In this document: in pieces, positions 16,874 to 25,814 of the stretch
Numbering within the stretch: the stretch's first letter is position 1
Layout: each line of letters starts with the position of its first letter
Assembly (NCBI RefSeq): GCF_017353255.1
Contig: NZ_JAFMYU010000036.1
Span: 1 to 55,031 of the forward strand
Source: Fibrella aquatilis
GTDB lineage: Bacteria; Bacteroidota; Bacteroidia; Cytophagales; Spirosomataceae
Reading direction: 5' to 3'
Length of the DNA stretch: 55,031 bases
Program-made: the position numbers and the translations under genes
Notes under the pieces: model-generated
What the model saw: the letters and a program-made list of their open reading frames with translations, nothing else
What the model was told of the DNA's origin: nothing
Databases searched by the model: none

Positions 16874-17639
16874 TTAGGGCAAGTCTGAATTCAGTACGTA
16901 GATATAGCCCCGCTTTGAGTCGTGGAAAAACAAGCGGCGGTTATTTATATAGACGCTGTAAAAATCGGTTAAATCACTCCGCAAGAAAGGGGTTAACGTA
17001 AGCTTGTCATCAGCCAAATCGGCTTTCATGTATAATTGCTTCCGTACCTTTTCCTTAACAGACGATGTGCGGTAATAAAGCTGCTTTGTAACCCGGTCAT
17101 ACACAAAATACTGGCCAAGAATTGGATCATTGCGATCCTCTGCCGCCACCACAATTGCGACATCAATCAGCGTCAACGCCGACAAATAAGTTGTAGCCGT
17201 ACGTAATTGATTCGTTGACGCCCCCTACCTTATTCCTACCCTTGAAAAGCGCCGTTCCCGCCAGCACTGTAGAATCGTTAATCACTGTAAACCAAGGCTT
17301 TATCGGGCCAATAGCTACTTCTTCTTCATCGACTATATGCGGCCTAATAGTTTTAATTTCCAGTAGTTTGCTGTTATCCAATACCAACATTTCCTCATTA
17401 GCCAACAGCCGAAGGGTCGACGTTTTACGGCTATGCAGAATGGTATAGTTTGGCAGTATTACAAAATCGTTTACTTTAAACTCATCACTGCCATACCATA
17501 ATTTTAAATCCTGGTTTGGATACATGACTTTAATGATACTAGTATCGGTTTTTTCTATAGTGCGCGTATTTGTTTGAGCAACTATATCAACAGAAAGGCA
17601 TAGTACTAGCCACAGAACAAGCGATATTAATCGGTTCAT
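16874..17639 (-). pseudogene. Frameshifted secreted protein of unknown function
   Basis: Two minus-strand frames together make one protein. The upstream part (17639 to 17163) begins with a signal peptide MNRLISLVLWLVLCLSV and runs through KPWFTVINDSTVLAGTALFKGRNKVGG. The downstream part (to 16874) continues as RTATTYLSALTLIDVAIVVA and FVYDRVTKQLYYRTSS. Removing one G from the G5 run at 17221-17225 joins the frames smoothly. This is a recent frameshift, a sequencing error, or a slippage site. The base composition is lower in GC than the neighbours. I do not recognise the family; the repeated D-x-L-Y-R strands suggest an extracytoplasmic beta protein. Confidence 0.7.
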
Positions 17640-17642
17640 AAT

Positions 17643-19976
17643 CTACACGGGCAAATAGACCCGGAACGTGGCTCCGGCGTTGGGCTGGCTGCTGGCGGCA
17701 ATGGCCCCACCGTGGTGCTCAACCACCTTTTTGCAAATGGCCAGCCCTACCCCCGACCCCGCAAAACTACTCTTGCCGTGTAGCCGCTGGAACACCTGAA
17801 AGATGCGGTCGAGGTACTTTTCGTCGAAACCAATACCCTGGTCGCTGACACAGATTTCGTGATAGGCCGCGGGTCTTTCGGCCGGGTTGGTGGTCAGCAG
17901 CAGGCTGGCAGGTACTACACCGTCGGGCAGTTGCGCGGTGGTCAATCTACGGCTCGTGATGCTGATGTGCGGTGGTAGCCCGGGCTGGCGAAACTTGATG
18001 GCATTGCCAAGCAGGTTTTGAAATAGCTGGTGGAGTAGCAACCGGTTGCCTGGCACCGTGGGTAGCTCGCTACAATAAATAACCGCCTTCGATTCCTGAA
18101 TGGCCACGTCGAGGTCTTCCAGCACCTGGCCGATAAGCTCGCTTAACACCAGCGGCTGGAAAGGTTCGCGCTGGATGCCAATGCGCGAGTAGGCAAGTAA
18201 GTCTCTGATCAGCAGCGACATACGGTTGGCCGCTCCCTGCATTCGGTGAACCATGTCTTGCCCATTAATGGGGAGGTTGTCGCCAAACTCCTTAATAAGC
18301 ATATCGCCAAAGGACTGTATTTTTCGGAGGGGCTCCTGCAAATCATGACTGGCCACGTAGGCAAACTGCTGAAGGTTGTCGTTGCTGCGTAGCAGTTCAA
18401 CGTTCTGGTATTCCAGGCGTTGTTGGGCCAGCTTGAGGTCGGTGATGTTTGAATACGTAAACAGTACTCCGTCGCCCTGCCGTACATAGCCGCCGTCGAA
18501 CCACCCGTTGATGCCGTGGGCGTCGTAGTGAAATAGGTTGCTTTCGGGTTCGCCCGTTTCCAGCACCCGCAGCAGGGTGGCATAATGGCCCGATTCTACA
18601 CTGGCCGGATAGTCTCGGGCCACCAGCTTATCGACCAGTTCACGTTCGTTAAGTCCCGTTATGGCAGCGTTGGCGGGGTTAGAGAGCACATGACTGAAAT
18701 CAGTGACCTGCTGGTGCTCATCCCGTACGGCCTTGTACAACACAATGCCCGTGGGTGAATTATCGACTACTGCCTTAAGTAACCCAGCCTGTTCTGTAAG
18801 CGCCTGCTCAGCTTGCTTTTCCCTGGTTTTATCCTGTACCGTCAGGATAATGCCATCGGCGCGTTTCACCACCGACAGGTCGTACCAGCCTGCGCCCAGT
18901 CCATAGTCAAAGGCAATCTCGGTGCGCATGGGCTGGCCAGATTCCACCACCTGCACATACTGATTGAACAAACCGTTGGTGAGCACGTTGGGGAAATAAG
19001 TAAGCATGGTGTTGCCAATAACCTGCTCGTCGGTGCGCTTAACCCGCTGCCGGTTGGCTTCGTTTTGCAGGATATACCGAAAATCCGTGATGGTCCCGTC
19101 AACATTACGGATAGCGTCGAAGGCCACAACAGCATTTTGCGACCCATCCAGTACTGAGCGCAGTAATTCGGCCTGGTGATGGTGGTCCAGTTGCGCCCGC
19201 TTCGATTCAGTAATGTCAATGATGGCCGCAATAAGTCGGTCACCCTGAGGTGCCATCGACAGCCTATACCAACCGGGTGTATTTTTGATGGTATAGGGCA
19301 TCTCGAAAACTTGCGAGATACCCAGTTCAACGCCCGTAATGGCCCGGCTCATGAAGCCCGATTCGTTGGCTGCCGGAAACAGGCGGCTCACCAGCTGGCC
19401 AACCACCTGCTGTGCTGGTATGCACATGATGCCTTCCAGCACCGGGTTGACAAGCACAAAGCGAAAGTCGGCCACGGTACTATTGCTACGCCGAACTGTC
19501 TCGAAAATAGCCATACCCACGGGGGTATTGCCCATCAGGCCCTGCAACAGTTCGGCCTGTTGCTGAATGGTTCGTTCGGCGGCTTTCTGAGCCGTTATGT
19601 TGTCGAAAGACACCACCACACTGTCTTCCATCCGCACTGCCGACACGTCGTACCACTCCTGTTGATGCCGAACAGGATGCATCAGTGAGAACTCGAACTG
19701 ATCTGACTGCCCCGTCTCAATTACGCGGCAAAACCGGCTGTAGAGGTCAGTAGACACCATTTCTGGAAAGCCCGCACTAAACAGCTTACCCACCACCTCT
19801 ACGGCCGGTCGGCCCATGTCGCGTTCGGCCACGGCGTTTAGGATCGTAACCCGGAGGTCGGTCAGGTGGCCATTGGCTGCCCGCACAGCCTGATACACGG
19901 CCACCCCGTTCTGCGAGGCATTCAGGACACTTTGTAGCATCACTACGGGCGGTTGGGTTGAGGTGTTGGCAGGCAT
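17643..19976 (-). CDS. Multi-PAS sensor histidine kinase
   Basis: The 777-residue kinase has no membrane segment and so should be cytoplasmic. It carries four PAS-like modules (about 10-130, 140-260, 268-385, 392-515), each beginning with a similar LLxxVLDxSxNAVVxxxAxR pattern, then a coiled linker, a HisKA domain with the phospho-acceptor in YVASHDLQEPLRK, and a HATPase domain with DQGIGFDEKYLDRIF and GSGVGLAICKKV. The HisKA type matches that of phytochrome-like kinases. It follows bphO in the same direction, separated by a heptamer repeat, and may share signals with the light-sensing cluster. Confidence 0.9.
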   Translation of the reverse strand: MPANTSTQPPVVMLQSVLNASQNGVAVYQAVRAANGHLTDLRVTILNAVAERDMGRPAVEVVGKLFSAGFPEMVSTDLYSRFCRVIETGQSDQFEFSLMHPVRHQQEWYDVSAVRMEDSVVVSFDNITAQKAAERTIQQQAELLQGLMGNTPVGMAIFETVRRSNSTVADFRFVLVNPVLEGIMCIPAQQVVGQLVSRLFPAANESGFMSRAITGVELGISQVFEMPYTIKNTPGWYRLSMAPQGDRLIAAIIDITESKRAQLDHHHQAELLRSVLDGSQNAVVAFDAIRNVDGTITDFRYILQNEANRQRVKRTDEQVIGNTMLTYFPNVLTNGLFNQYVQVVESGQPMRTEIAFDYGLGAGWYDLSVVKRADGIILTVQDKTREKQAEQALTEQAGLLKAVVDNSPTGIVLYKAVRDEHQQVTDFSHVLSNPANAAITGLNERELVDKLVARDYPASVESGHYATLLRVLETGEPESNLFHYDAHGINGWFDGGYVRQGDGVLFTYSNITDLKLAQQRLEYQNVELLRSNDNLQQFAYVASHDLQEPLRKIQSFGDMLIKEFGDNLPINGQDMVHRMQGAANRMSLLIRDLLAYSRIGIQREPFQPLVLSELIGQVLEDLDVAIQESKAVIYCSELPTVPGNRLLLHQLFQNLLGNAIKFRQPGLPPHISITSRRLTTAQLPDGVVPASLLLTTNPAERPAAYHEICVSDQGIGFDEKYLDRIFQVFQRLHGKSSFAGSGVGLAICKKVVEHHGGAIAASSQPNAGATFRVYLPV

Positions 19977-19978
19977 GG

Positions 19979-20070
19979 GGTATAAGTGTTAATGGTAAGT
20001 GCTTCGTGGTGAGTGTGTTGGTTTCGTGTGCGGTGCGATGTCAACGCTTACCACTTATCACTCAGCACTC
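19979..20070. repeat. Imperfect heptamer-phased inverted repeat, GTAAGTG theme
   Basis: A left block (19979-20018) and a right block (20044-20070) hold 7-bp steps such as CGCTTAC, CACTTAT and CACTCAG that pair only imperfectly. The theme resembles that at 6284-6364. The stop codon and last codons of bphO (Glu-Cys-stop) fall inside the right block. Confidence 0.6.
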
Positions 20071-20649
20071 TATGCGCTCAGTTTGTTGCCCCACGCGTAT
20101 CAGGCTGTTAAAGGCTCGGATAGCACCGGCCAGGATATCGGCTTCGTGGCTGGGCGCGCGGTGAGTAAGGTAGGCACCAAAGGCCTTCCAGTAAGGGCCG
20201 GTCAGGTCGCCATAGCCGGTGTAGAACCGGATGGGGGCCTGGCATAGGGCAGGGGTGCGGGCCAGCGCTTTGGCAATCACCCGCCCGCCCAGCATCGACC
20301 CTTCGGCCACATACATGGCTCCCAACAGCTGATAGCCTGTCAAGTGGGCAAACAAGGTGTCGTCAACAGACGGTATTGGCTGATTAAGCTGCTGTAAATC
20401 AGCCAATAGCCAATTGGTCTTCTGACGCGACTGCCAGTCGAAATCGCTGAAAAATGAATCGTTATGCCCCACTGCCTGTTCCAGCGAGCGGTGAAAAACC
20501 GTCTGTATAGCCAACAAATGGGCATATTCGGCGAGCGACAGACTACCCGCCATCAGCTTGCCGGTATGCATTAACTGTTCTGTTTGCTGATGCAGCCCGG
20601 CGGTTTCCTGCTTCAGGTGCGGCATGATGTCGGTCAGGGCAGTTGTCAC
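20062..20649 (-). CDS. bphO: Biliverdin-producing heme oxygenase
   Basis: The 195-residue product is a helical heme oxygenase that would open heme to biliverdin, CO and iron, giving the chromophore for the bacteriophytochrome encoded two genes upstream. The proximal heme ligand is His20 in TAGLHQQTEQLM, and the distal helix segment YVAEGSMLGGRVIAKAL is present. The start overlaps the response regulator stop by 4 bp (ATGA), so the two are coupled. Confidence 0.9.
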   Translation of the reverse strand: MTTALTDIMPHLKQETAGLHQQTEQLMHTGKLMAGSLSLAEYAHLLAIQTVFHRSLEQAVGHNDSFFSDFDWQSRQKTNWLLADLQQLNQPIPSVDDTLFAHLTGYQLLGAMYVAEGSMLGGRVIAKALARTPALCQAPIRFYTGYGDLTGPYWKAFGAYLTHRAPSHEADILAGAIRAFNSLIRVGQQTERIEC

Positions 20650-21071
20650 GGCATGTACTGGTTTTGAGTAAGCCAGAATTCAATGGCCCGGCGCAGCATA
20701 TCGCTCACCTCGTGGTATGAACCGGGCTTAATCAGGTACGCATTAGCCCCCAGGTCAAACACCCGGCGCATGTCTTTGGGGCTATCGGACGTGCTGTAGA
20801 CCACCATAGACATGTAGCGCGTACGGCTGTTGGCCCGCACCTGTTGAATGACCTCGAAACCACTTTGACCTGGCAGGTTCAGATCAACCAGCACCAGCCG
20901 TGGCATAGGTACCGACTGCCCCTGATAGGTACCCTGTTGCAGGAGGTAATCAATGGCTTCAGTGCCGCTCACGATGATCTTGTAGGAAGGTGGTGCGGGC
21001 AACCGGCTGATAACGCGCTTAAAAATATCGGCTTCATCAACGTTGTCCTCAATGTACAGAATGTCGAGCAT
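20646..21071 (-). CDS. Single-domain response regulator (Rcp1-like)
   Basis: The 141-residue protein is a lone receiver domain with acidic pair ED (residues 8-9), phospho-acceptor Asp63 in LVDLNLPG, a Thr/Ser switch in VVYSTSDS and Lys114. Having no output domain, it should act by protein contact or as a phosphorelay step. It lies 46 bp after the bacteriophytochrome kinase gene, the usual place for its cognate regulator. Confidence 0.92.
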   Translation of the reverse strand: MLDILYIEDNVDEADIFKRVISRLPAPPSYKIIVSGTEAIDYLLQQGTYQGQSVPMPRLVLVDLNLPGQSGFEVIQQVRANSRTRYMSMVVYSTSDSPKDMRRVFDLGANAYLIKPGSYHEVSDMLRRAIEFWLTQNQYMP

Positions 21072-21117
21072 AGGGGTTAATCGGGTAAGGTCGGGTAAAG
21101 GCTAACCTTATTTTTAC

Positions 21118-23433
21118 TCAAGATGTTATAGGTTTCGGCATGTCTGCTGATAAGTCCGTTTGAGCAGATTGAGTAGTTTTCGGAAAGGCAACAAAAAATG
21201 TGGTGCTGTGCATGGGCGAGCTTTCAAACCATACTTTACCCCGGTGGCGGCTCATGATACGTTTCACAATAGCCAGCCCTACGCCATAGCCCTCATAGTT
21301 CACCGCCGAGTCGAGCCGTTGGAATAGTTCAAATACCTTGCCCGCCTGCTTCATGTCAATCCCAATGCCATTATCCGTGATGGCATAGACCACCTCCTGG
21401 TCGGTTTCGGTGCCGTTTACCTGGATGCGCGCTCTGGGCACCTGCCGCGAGTACTTCACGGCGTTGGACAGCAGGTTGCCAAACACCTGCGCCACCATGG
21501 TCTGGTCGCCGTTAATCTGGGGGGTGTCGCCCAGTTGAATGGTCAGGTCGCGGCCGTTTTCGCCTGCCCGCAATTCATCCCAAAGCTGGGTAATCAGCGG
21601 CTTCACGGCCAGGGGTTCCATGGTTAGGTCGGTGCGGCTCATGCGCGAATACTGCATCACGTTCCGAATCAGCATGGCCATCCGGTCAGAGGCGCGCGTG
21701 ATCTTGTCGAAGGTGGCGCGGGCGTCAGTCGGCATGGTGTCGCCGTAGTCTTCGAGGTAGATTTCCGTGTAGCTCTTGATCGACGAGAGGGGCGTGCGCA
21801 GGTCGTGCGAGATGGTATAGCTAAAGGCTTCCAACTCTTCATAGGCCAGCCTGAGCTGCTCATTCAACGCACGAATCTGGTTGGCTTTTTGGGTAACGAG
21901 CTGCAAAATATTTTCCCGTAGTTTCAGGGCCGTAGCCACTTCTACCTGCCGCCAGGGGTCAGACCGGTTGCGCACCAGTTGCTCCCATTTGTCGAAGCTT
22001 TTACGTGGGCTAAGGCGCTCACTTCCAGCCTCATCGCGCACAACGGGCTTTTCGGGGTTGCCGCCCCAGTACTGAGTTTGCTTTTGTTCGGGCTTGAACC
22101 AGAGCAGATACTCGTTCATCTCGCGCGAGAGCACAATCATCAGTACGCCCGACGCCAGCGCCCGGTACCGTTCGGCGGGGGTAAACAGGTTGGGCAGTTG
22201 GTCGGTTTGAAAAACAACATCGGGCGAGGTTGTTTTCAACCACTCGATCAGCGAATAAATGTCGGCTTCTTCGGGCGCCTGTCCCAGCCTGATAAGTTGG
22301 TTCTCGAACAGGAGTGCGCCGCCCGTTGCTGTGTTTAGCCCTAGAGCCGTAAGCGGGTGTCTGGTCAGCCCTTGCGCCACGTCCCAGTCAGCCAGCATCT
22401 GCTGGTGGATGTGCTGTTCGCGTTGATGGAGGGTCTGGGCAAAGGCCTCGTCTTCGTCATCTTTCCTGATTTCAAGGGCCGTAGAGAGCAGTTGGCTGAT
22501 GAGCTTCACCGACGCCCGGGTGGGGTAGTCGACCAGGCGGGCGGTGGCATAGTGGTGGCACGAGATCAGCCCCCACAACTCACCCCGGTAGATCAGCGAC
22601 AGGCTCATGCTGCTACGCACACCCATGTTTTGCAGGTACTCGATGTGAATAGGCGACACCGCCCGCAGCCCCGCGTGAGTGAGGTCTAGTGGGCGGCCCC
22701 GGTCTGCATACTGAACGGGGTAGATGGGCACGCGAGGCTTGTATGTGTCGACAATGATGCGCACCAGATTTACTTTATACAGTTCGCGCGCCTGCCTTGG
22801 AATGTCGGAGGCGGGGTAGTGCATGTGCAAAAACGGTTCCAGAAACGACTCACGGGCTTCGGCCACTACTTCGCCATGCCAGTCGTCGCCAAACCGGTAA
22901 ATCATCACGCGGTCGTAGCCCGTCAGTTCTTTCACCTTATGGGCCGTTTTCTCCAGCAGGTCTGCCAATGAAGAACTCCGCTGAATGTCGGTCATGGTCT
23001 GGGCCAGCAGGACCTGTACGGGCAGGGCTTTGCTCAGCAGCGGCGCATCGGCATCAGTGATGTTGACAGCATCGGCGGGTGGCTCGAGTTCCAGAATGAG
23101 GGCATCGTCGTGCAGGTGAATGACCACATACCAGTGTTGGTTTTTGAGCTTGAGCCGGTAGGGGTTAAACGCCGCCGGGTCATCCTGCCGCAGGGCCACC
23201 GTAAGCAAATCGACCAGTTCCTGGCCGGGTACGTGGTGCAATGTGAGTGTGTGCAGGGGCTGACCAATCAGTGCTTCGGTAGGTATACCGGTCAGTTCCT
23301 GGCAATTTTCACTTGCCTGCCAGATAGTTAAGGTAGTAGGGTCGAGGGCTAGTAGGTACCCATGAGACTGGATATAGCCAGGCCATTGGATAGGCTCCCG
23401 GTCACAGTTGGTAAGGTCGACAGTGGGTTGCAT
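21118..23433 (-). CDS. bphP: Bacteriophytochrome histidine kinase
   Basis: From the ATG at 23433 the protein has 771 residues: PAS, GAF, PHY, HisKA and HATPase domains. The biliverdin-binding Cys10 is in TNCDREPI, the GAF domain keeps PASDIPRQARELY with the key Asp, the PHY tongue keeps SPRKSFDKW and WGGNPEKP, the phospho-acceptor lies in YTISHDLRTPLSSIKS, and the ATP lid has DNGIGIDMKQAGKVFELFQR. It should be a red/far-red light sensor. A TTG start seven codons earlier is less likely. It heads the bphP-regulator-bphO operon. Confidence 0.95.
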   Translation of the reverse strand: MQPTVDLTNCDREPIQWPGYIQSHGYLLALDPTTLTIWQASENCQELTGIPTEALIGQPLHTLTLHHVPGQELVDLLTVALRQDDPAAFNPYRLKLKNQHWYVVIHLHDDALILELEPPADAVNITDADAPLLSKALPVQVLLAQTMTDIQRSSSLADLLEKTAHKVKELTGYDRVMIYRFGDDWHGEVVAEARESFLEPFLHMHYPASDIPRQARELYKVNLVRIIVDTYKPRVPIYPVQYADRGRPLDLTHAGLRAVSPIHIEYLQNMGVRSSMSLSLIYRGELWGLISCHHYATARLVDYPTRASVKLISQLLSTALEIRKDDEDEAFAQTLHQREQHIHQQMLADWDVAQGLTRHPLTALGLNTATGGALLFENQLIRLGQAPEEADIYSLIEWLKTTSPDVVFQTDQLPNLFTPAERYRALASGVLMIVLSREMNEYLLWFKPEQKQTQYWGGNPEKPVVRDEAGSERLSPRKSFDKWEQLVRNRSDPWRQVEVATALKLRENILQLVTQKANQIRALNEQLRLAYEELEAFSYTISHDLRTPLSSIKSYTEIYLEDYGDTMPTDARATFDKITRASDRMAMLIRNVMQYSRMSRTDLTMEPLAVKPLITQLWDELRAGENGRDLTIQLGDTPQINGDQTMVAQVFGNLLSNAVKYSRQVPRARIQVNGTETDQEVVYAITDNGIGIDMKQAGKVFELFQRLDSAVNYEGYGVGLAIVKRIMSRHRGKVWFESSPMHSTTFFVAFPKTTQSAQTDLSADMPKPITS

Positions 23434-23525
23434 GGAAGGCAGAAGGAGGTACAATCATAGGTGGGCCAGGCAGGTAGAACGTGGTCACAACGCTCAGCAC
23501 GTGAACTAATCCATGACCTTGCCAT

Positions 23526-23540
23526 AACTACTAAGTAGTT
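23526..23540. promoter_or_regulatory. Dyad in the AT-rich bphP upstream region
   Basis: AACTACTAAGTAGTT is a 15-bp palindrome in the 242-bp AT-rich gap before bphP (23434-23675). It could be an operator for bphP or a weak hairpin. I found no TAnnTTTG box in this gap on the minus strand, so the promoter is not located. Confidence 0.35.
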
Positions 23541-23675
23541 TTTATAGTAAATGTAGGCTAAATTATACGCTGTCGTTAATGTTGTTTTAATAAAACCTAT
23601 AAAAATAGTATAGTATACTTACTCATATGTGTGTAAGCTTAGCTGATATAATTGAAGCCGGATAGAAACAAATAC

Positions 23676-24113
23676 TCACAATTTTACTGCGGTCTGGATA
23701 AGGTTCGTGCTGCATTTGGCAATGAGCTTGCCTGCTGCGTTAGTGATACGACCTTCCAGGTGGATAATATTTCGTCCGGCGCGTATCACCACAGCCTCGG
23801 CGGTGAGGGTTTCTCCCAAACGGGCAGCATTCAAAAAATCCATGGTCAGGTTTACCGACGTGTAGCCGTATTCCCGGCCTAGGGCAAACACCGTGAGGCC
23901 ACAGAGATCATCCAGTATGGCCGAGGCTGTGCCGCCGTGGAGCACCTGCATGGGGTTCACCATGTCGTCGCGCACTATATAGTCGGCCACCAGGCGGCCT
24001 TCCTCCACCACGCGCAGCACGCCCCCCAGCCACCGCCCTACGCCTGAGGGAATGCTGGTCATAGGCTGGTCGATAAGGGTGCGGAAGGTGTCGAGGCGGG
24101 GGTTGGTATCCAT
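23676..24113 (-). CDS. PaaI-type hotdog thioesterase
   Basis: The 145-residue product has a hotdog fold with the PaaI signature NPMQVLHGGTASAILDDLCG, the central Gly-Gly and following Asp being the usual active-site region. It would hydrolyse an acyl-CoA or aryl-CoA thioester in the cytoplasm. It is alone and upstream of bphP on the same strand, with no pathway partner to suggest the substrate. Confidence 0.88.
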   Translation of the reverse strand: MDTNPRLDTFRTLIDQPMTSIPSGVGRWLGGVLRVVEEGRLVADYIVRDDMVNPMQVLHGGTASAILDDLCGLTVFALGREYGYTSVNLTMDFLNAARLGETLTAEAVVIRAGRNIIHLEGRITNAAGKLIAKCSTNLIQTAVKL

Positions 24114-24173
24114 AGTCGAAAATAGTATTTAACTAAGTTTAATGGGCCAAATTAGGGCGTATCACGGTATTTA

Positions 24174-24206
24174 TTTGTGAGGTACCGGTAAGTGGTGCTA
24201 CTTTTG
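24174..24206 (+). promoter_or_regulatory. Promoter of the comA-like gene
   Basis: TACTTTTG (24199-24206) is a full match to TAnnTTTG, and TTTG at 24174-24177 is a -33 element with a 21-bp spacer. The ATG lies 36 bp downstream. Confidence 0.7.
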
Positions 24207-24242
24207 GGCGATTTTTGATAACTCAGGCTGCTGCTTGCTTCA

Positions 24243-25004
24243 ATGAACTACACATTATCTCAGATTCCCGACCGTACCGCGAAGCCGCGCCAAAGCGGTA
24301 TTACCATGGTGATGGACAAGGGCCTCAGCGTACGCGAAGTCGAAGATATGCTCTCGATTTCTGCCGACTACATCGACATTGTAAAGCTAGGCTGGGCCAC
24401 GTCTTTTGTAACGCCTAACCTGCAACAAAAACTAGACGTATACCGCGCCGGGGGCATTCCTGTCTATTTTGGGGGTACGCTGTTCGAGGCATTTGTGGTG
24501 CGTAATCAGTTTGAAGACTACCGCCGACTGCTGGACAAATACGACCTCAAATACGCTGAAGTGTCAGACGGCTCGCTGGAGATGGACTCTGACCAGAAGT
24601 GCGAATACATCCGTACGCTGGCCCGGCAGGTAACGGTACTGTCGGAGGTGGGGTCGAAAGACGAGGCCAAGATCATTCCGCCCTACAAGTGGATCAAGCT
24701 CATGAAGCAGGAACTGGAAGCCGGTGCCTGGAAGGTCATCGGCGAAGCCCGCGAAGGCGGTACGGTGGGTCTGTTCCGTTCAAGCGGCGAAGTGCGGCAG
24801 GGGCTGGTGGAAGAAATCCTGACGCAGGTGCCCTCGGAAAATATCCTTTGGGAAGCCCCCCAGAAAGAGCAGCAGGTGTGGTTTGTAAAACTGCTGGGTG
24901 CCAACGTCAACGTCGGCAACATTGCCCCCCACGAAGTTATCCCCCTCGAAACCATCCGCCTGGGCCTTCGCGGCGATACGTTTAGTCATTTTTTAGATAA
25001 ATAA
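24243..25004 (+). CDS. comA: Phosphosulfolactate synthase (ComA family)
   Basis: The 253-residue TIM-barrel protein matches ComA, which adds sulfite to phosphoenolpyruvate to make phosphosulfolactate. Visible family blocks are SGITMVMDKGLSVREVEDML, DIVKLGWATSFV, YFGGTLFEAF, EVSDGSLEM and the C-terminal NVNVGNIAPHEVIPLETIRLGLRGDT. In methanogens this starts coenzyme M synthesis; in Bacteroidota the product more plausibly feeds sulfolactate, cysteate or sulfonolipid pathways. ComB and ComC partners are not nearby. The next gene, dedA, starts 29 bp downstream and may be cotranscribed. Confidence 0.88.
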   Translation: MNYTLSQIPDRTAKPRQSGITMVMDKGLSVREVEDMLSISADYIDIVKLGWATSFVTPNLQQKLDVYRAGGIPVYFGGTLFEAFVVRNQFEDYRRLLDKYDLKYAEVSDGSLEMDSDQKCEYIRTLARQVTVLSEVGSKDEAKIIPPYKWIKLMKQELEAGAWKVIGEAREGGTVGLFRSSGEVRQGLVEEILTQVPSENILWEAPQKEQQVWFVKLLGANVNVGNIAPHEVIPLETIRLGLRGDTFSHFLDK

Positions 25005-25033
25005 GAAATGAGTCGACTATCGACTTCACTCTC

Positions 25034-25684
25034 ATGGAACTCATCAAATCGCTCCTCGATTTTCTGCTTCACCTCGACAAGTTTCTCGACACGTGGGCCA
25101 ATGAGTATGGCATACTGCTGTACGCTATTCTGTTCCTGATCATCTTCACCGAGACGGGACTGATTGTGATGCCACTGCTCCCCGGCGACTCGCTGCTGTT
25201 TGCCGCTGGTGCCCTGGCCGCCCGCGACACCAACAATTTGCAGGTGGGCATCATCATCCCGCTCCTGATTGGGGCCGCGCTCCTGGGCGACAATGTCAAT
25301 TACTTTGTAGGCACCAAACTGGGCGCGCAGATTAAGGCACGGGAGCGAATCCTGTTCTTCAAGCGCGAATACATCTACGAAACCGAAAAGTTCTACGCCA
25401 AGCATGGAGGAAAGACGGTGATCCTGGCCCGGTTTATCCCTATCGTGCGCACCATTGCGCCTTTTGTGGCTGGCGCGGGCAGCATGCACTACGGCACTTA
25501 CATCAAGAACTGCATTTTGGGGGCCATTCTGTGGGTGGTGAGCATCACGCTGCTGGGTTATTTCTTCGGCAACCTCGAAATCGTACAAAAGAACTTCGAG
25601 ATCGTCGTCTTCGGCATCGTAGGCCTCTCGCTCATGCCCATCATTGTGCAGTATGTGAAGCAGAAGTTGATGAAGGCGGCGTAG
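25034..25684 (+). CDS. DedA family membrane protein
   Basis: The 216-residue protein has the DedA/SNARE-associated architecture: hydrophobic segments, the ETGLIVMPLLPGDSLLFAAG re-entrant loop, LLGDNVNYFVGTKLG, and the conserved ARFIPIVRTIAPFVAGAGSM motif with functional Arg residues. DedA proteins act as proton-linked lipid scramblases or flippases that recycle undecaprenyl phosphate or other lipids. It follows the comA-like gene and ends 4 bp before a 35-bp inverted repeat. Confidence 0.93.
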   Translation: MELIKSLLDFLLHLDKFLDTWANEYGILLYAILFLIIFTETGLIVMPLLPGDSLLFAAGALAARDTNNLQVGIIIPLLIGAALLGDNVNYFVGTKLGAQIKARERILFFKREYIYETEKFYAKHGGKTVILARFIPIVRTIAPFVAGAGSMHYGTYIKNCILGAILWVVSITLLGYFFGNLEIVQKNFEIVVFGIVGLSLMPIIVQYVKQKLMKAA

Positions 25685-25688
25685 GAAT

Positions 25689-25775
25689 AAAGTCAATAGT
25701 CGATAGTCAATAGTCGGCTGACGTGTAAGCAACTCGCGTGCGTCAGCCGACTATTGACTATCGACTATTGACTTT
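25689..25775. repeat. 35-bp perfect heptamer-phased hairpin, AGTCAAT/AGTCGAT theme
   Basis: The arms 25689-25723 and 25741-25775 are perfectly complementary over 35 bp (five heptamers) with a 17-nt loop. The units read AGTCAAT, AGTCGAT, AGTCAAT, AGTCGGC. A T7 run follows the right arm, so it may also terminate the comA-dedA transcript. The same theme appears in miniature between comA and dedA (AGTCGACTATCGACT, near 25011-25025). Confidence 0.9.
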
Positions 25776-25782
25776 TTTTCCT

Positions 25783-25790
25783 TATCTTTG
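25783..25790 (+). promoter_or_regulatory. -7 box of the yceD-rpmF operon
   Basis: TATCTTTG followed by CG is a strong Bacteroidota -7 box 24 bp before the yceD GTG. The upstream hairpin arm occupies the -33 area, where no TTG stands at the standard distance. Confidence 0.7.
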
Positions 25791-25814
25791 CGCCCTTGTT
25801 AGCAAACGACTGAG

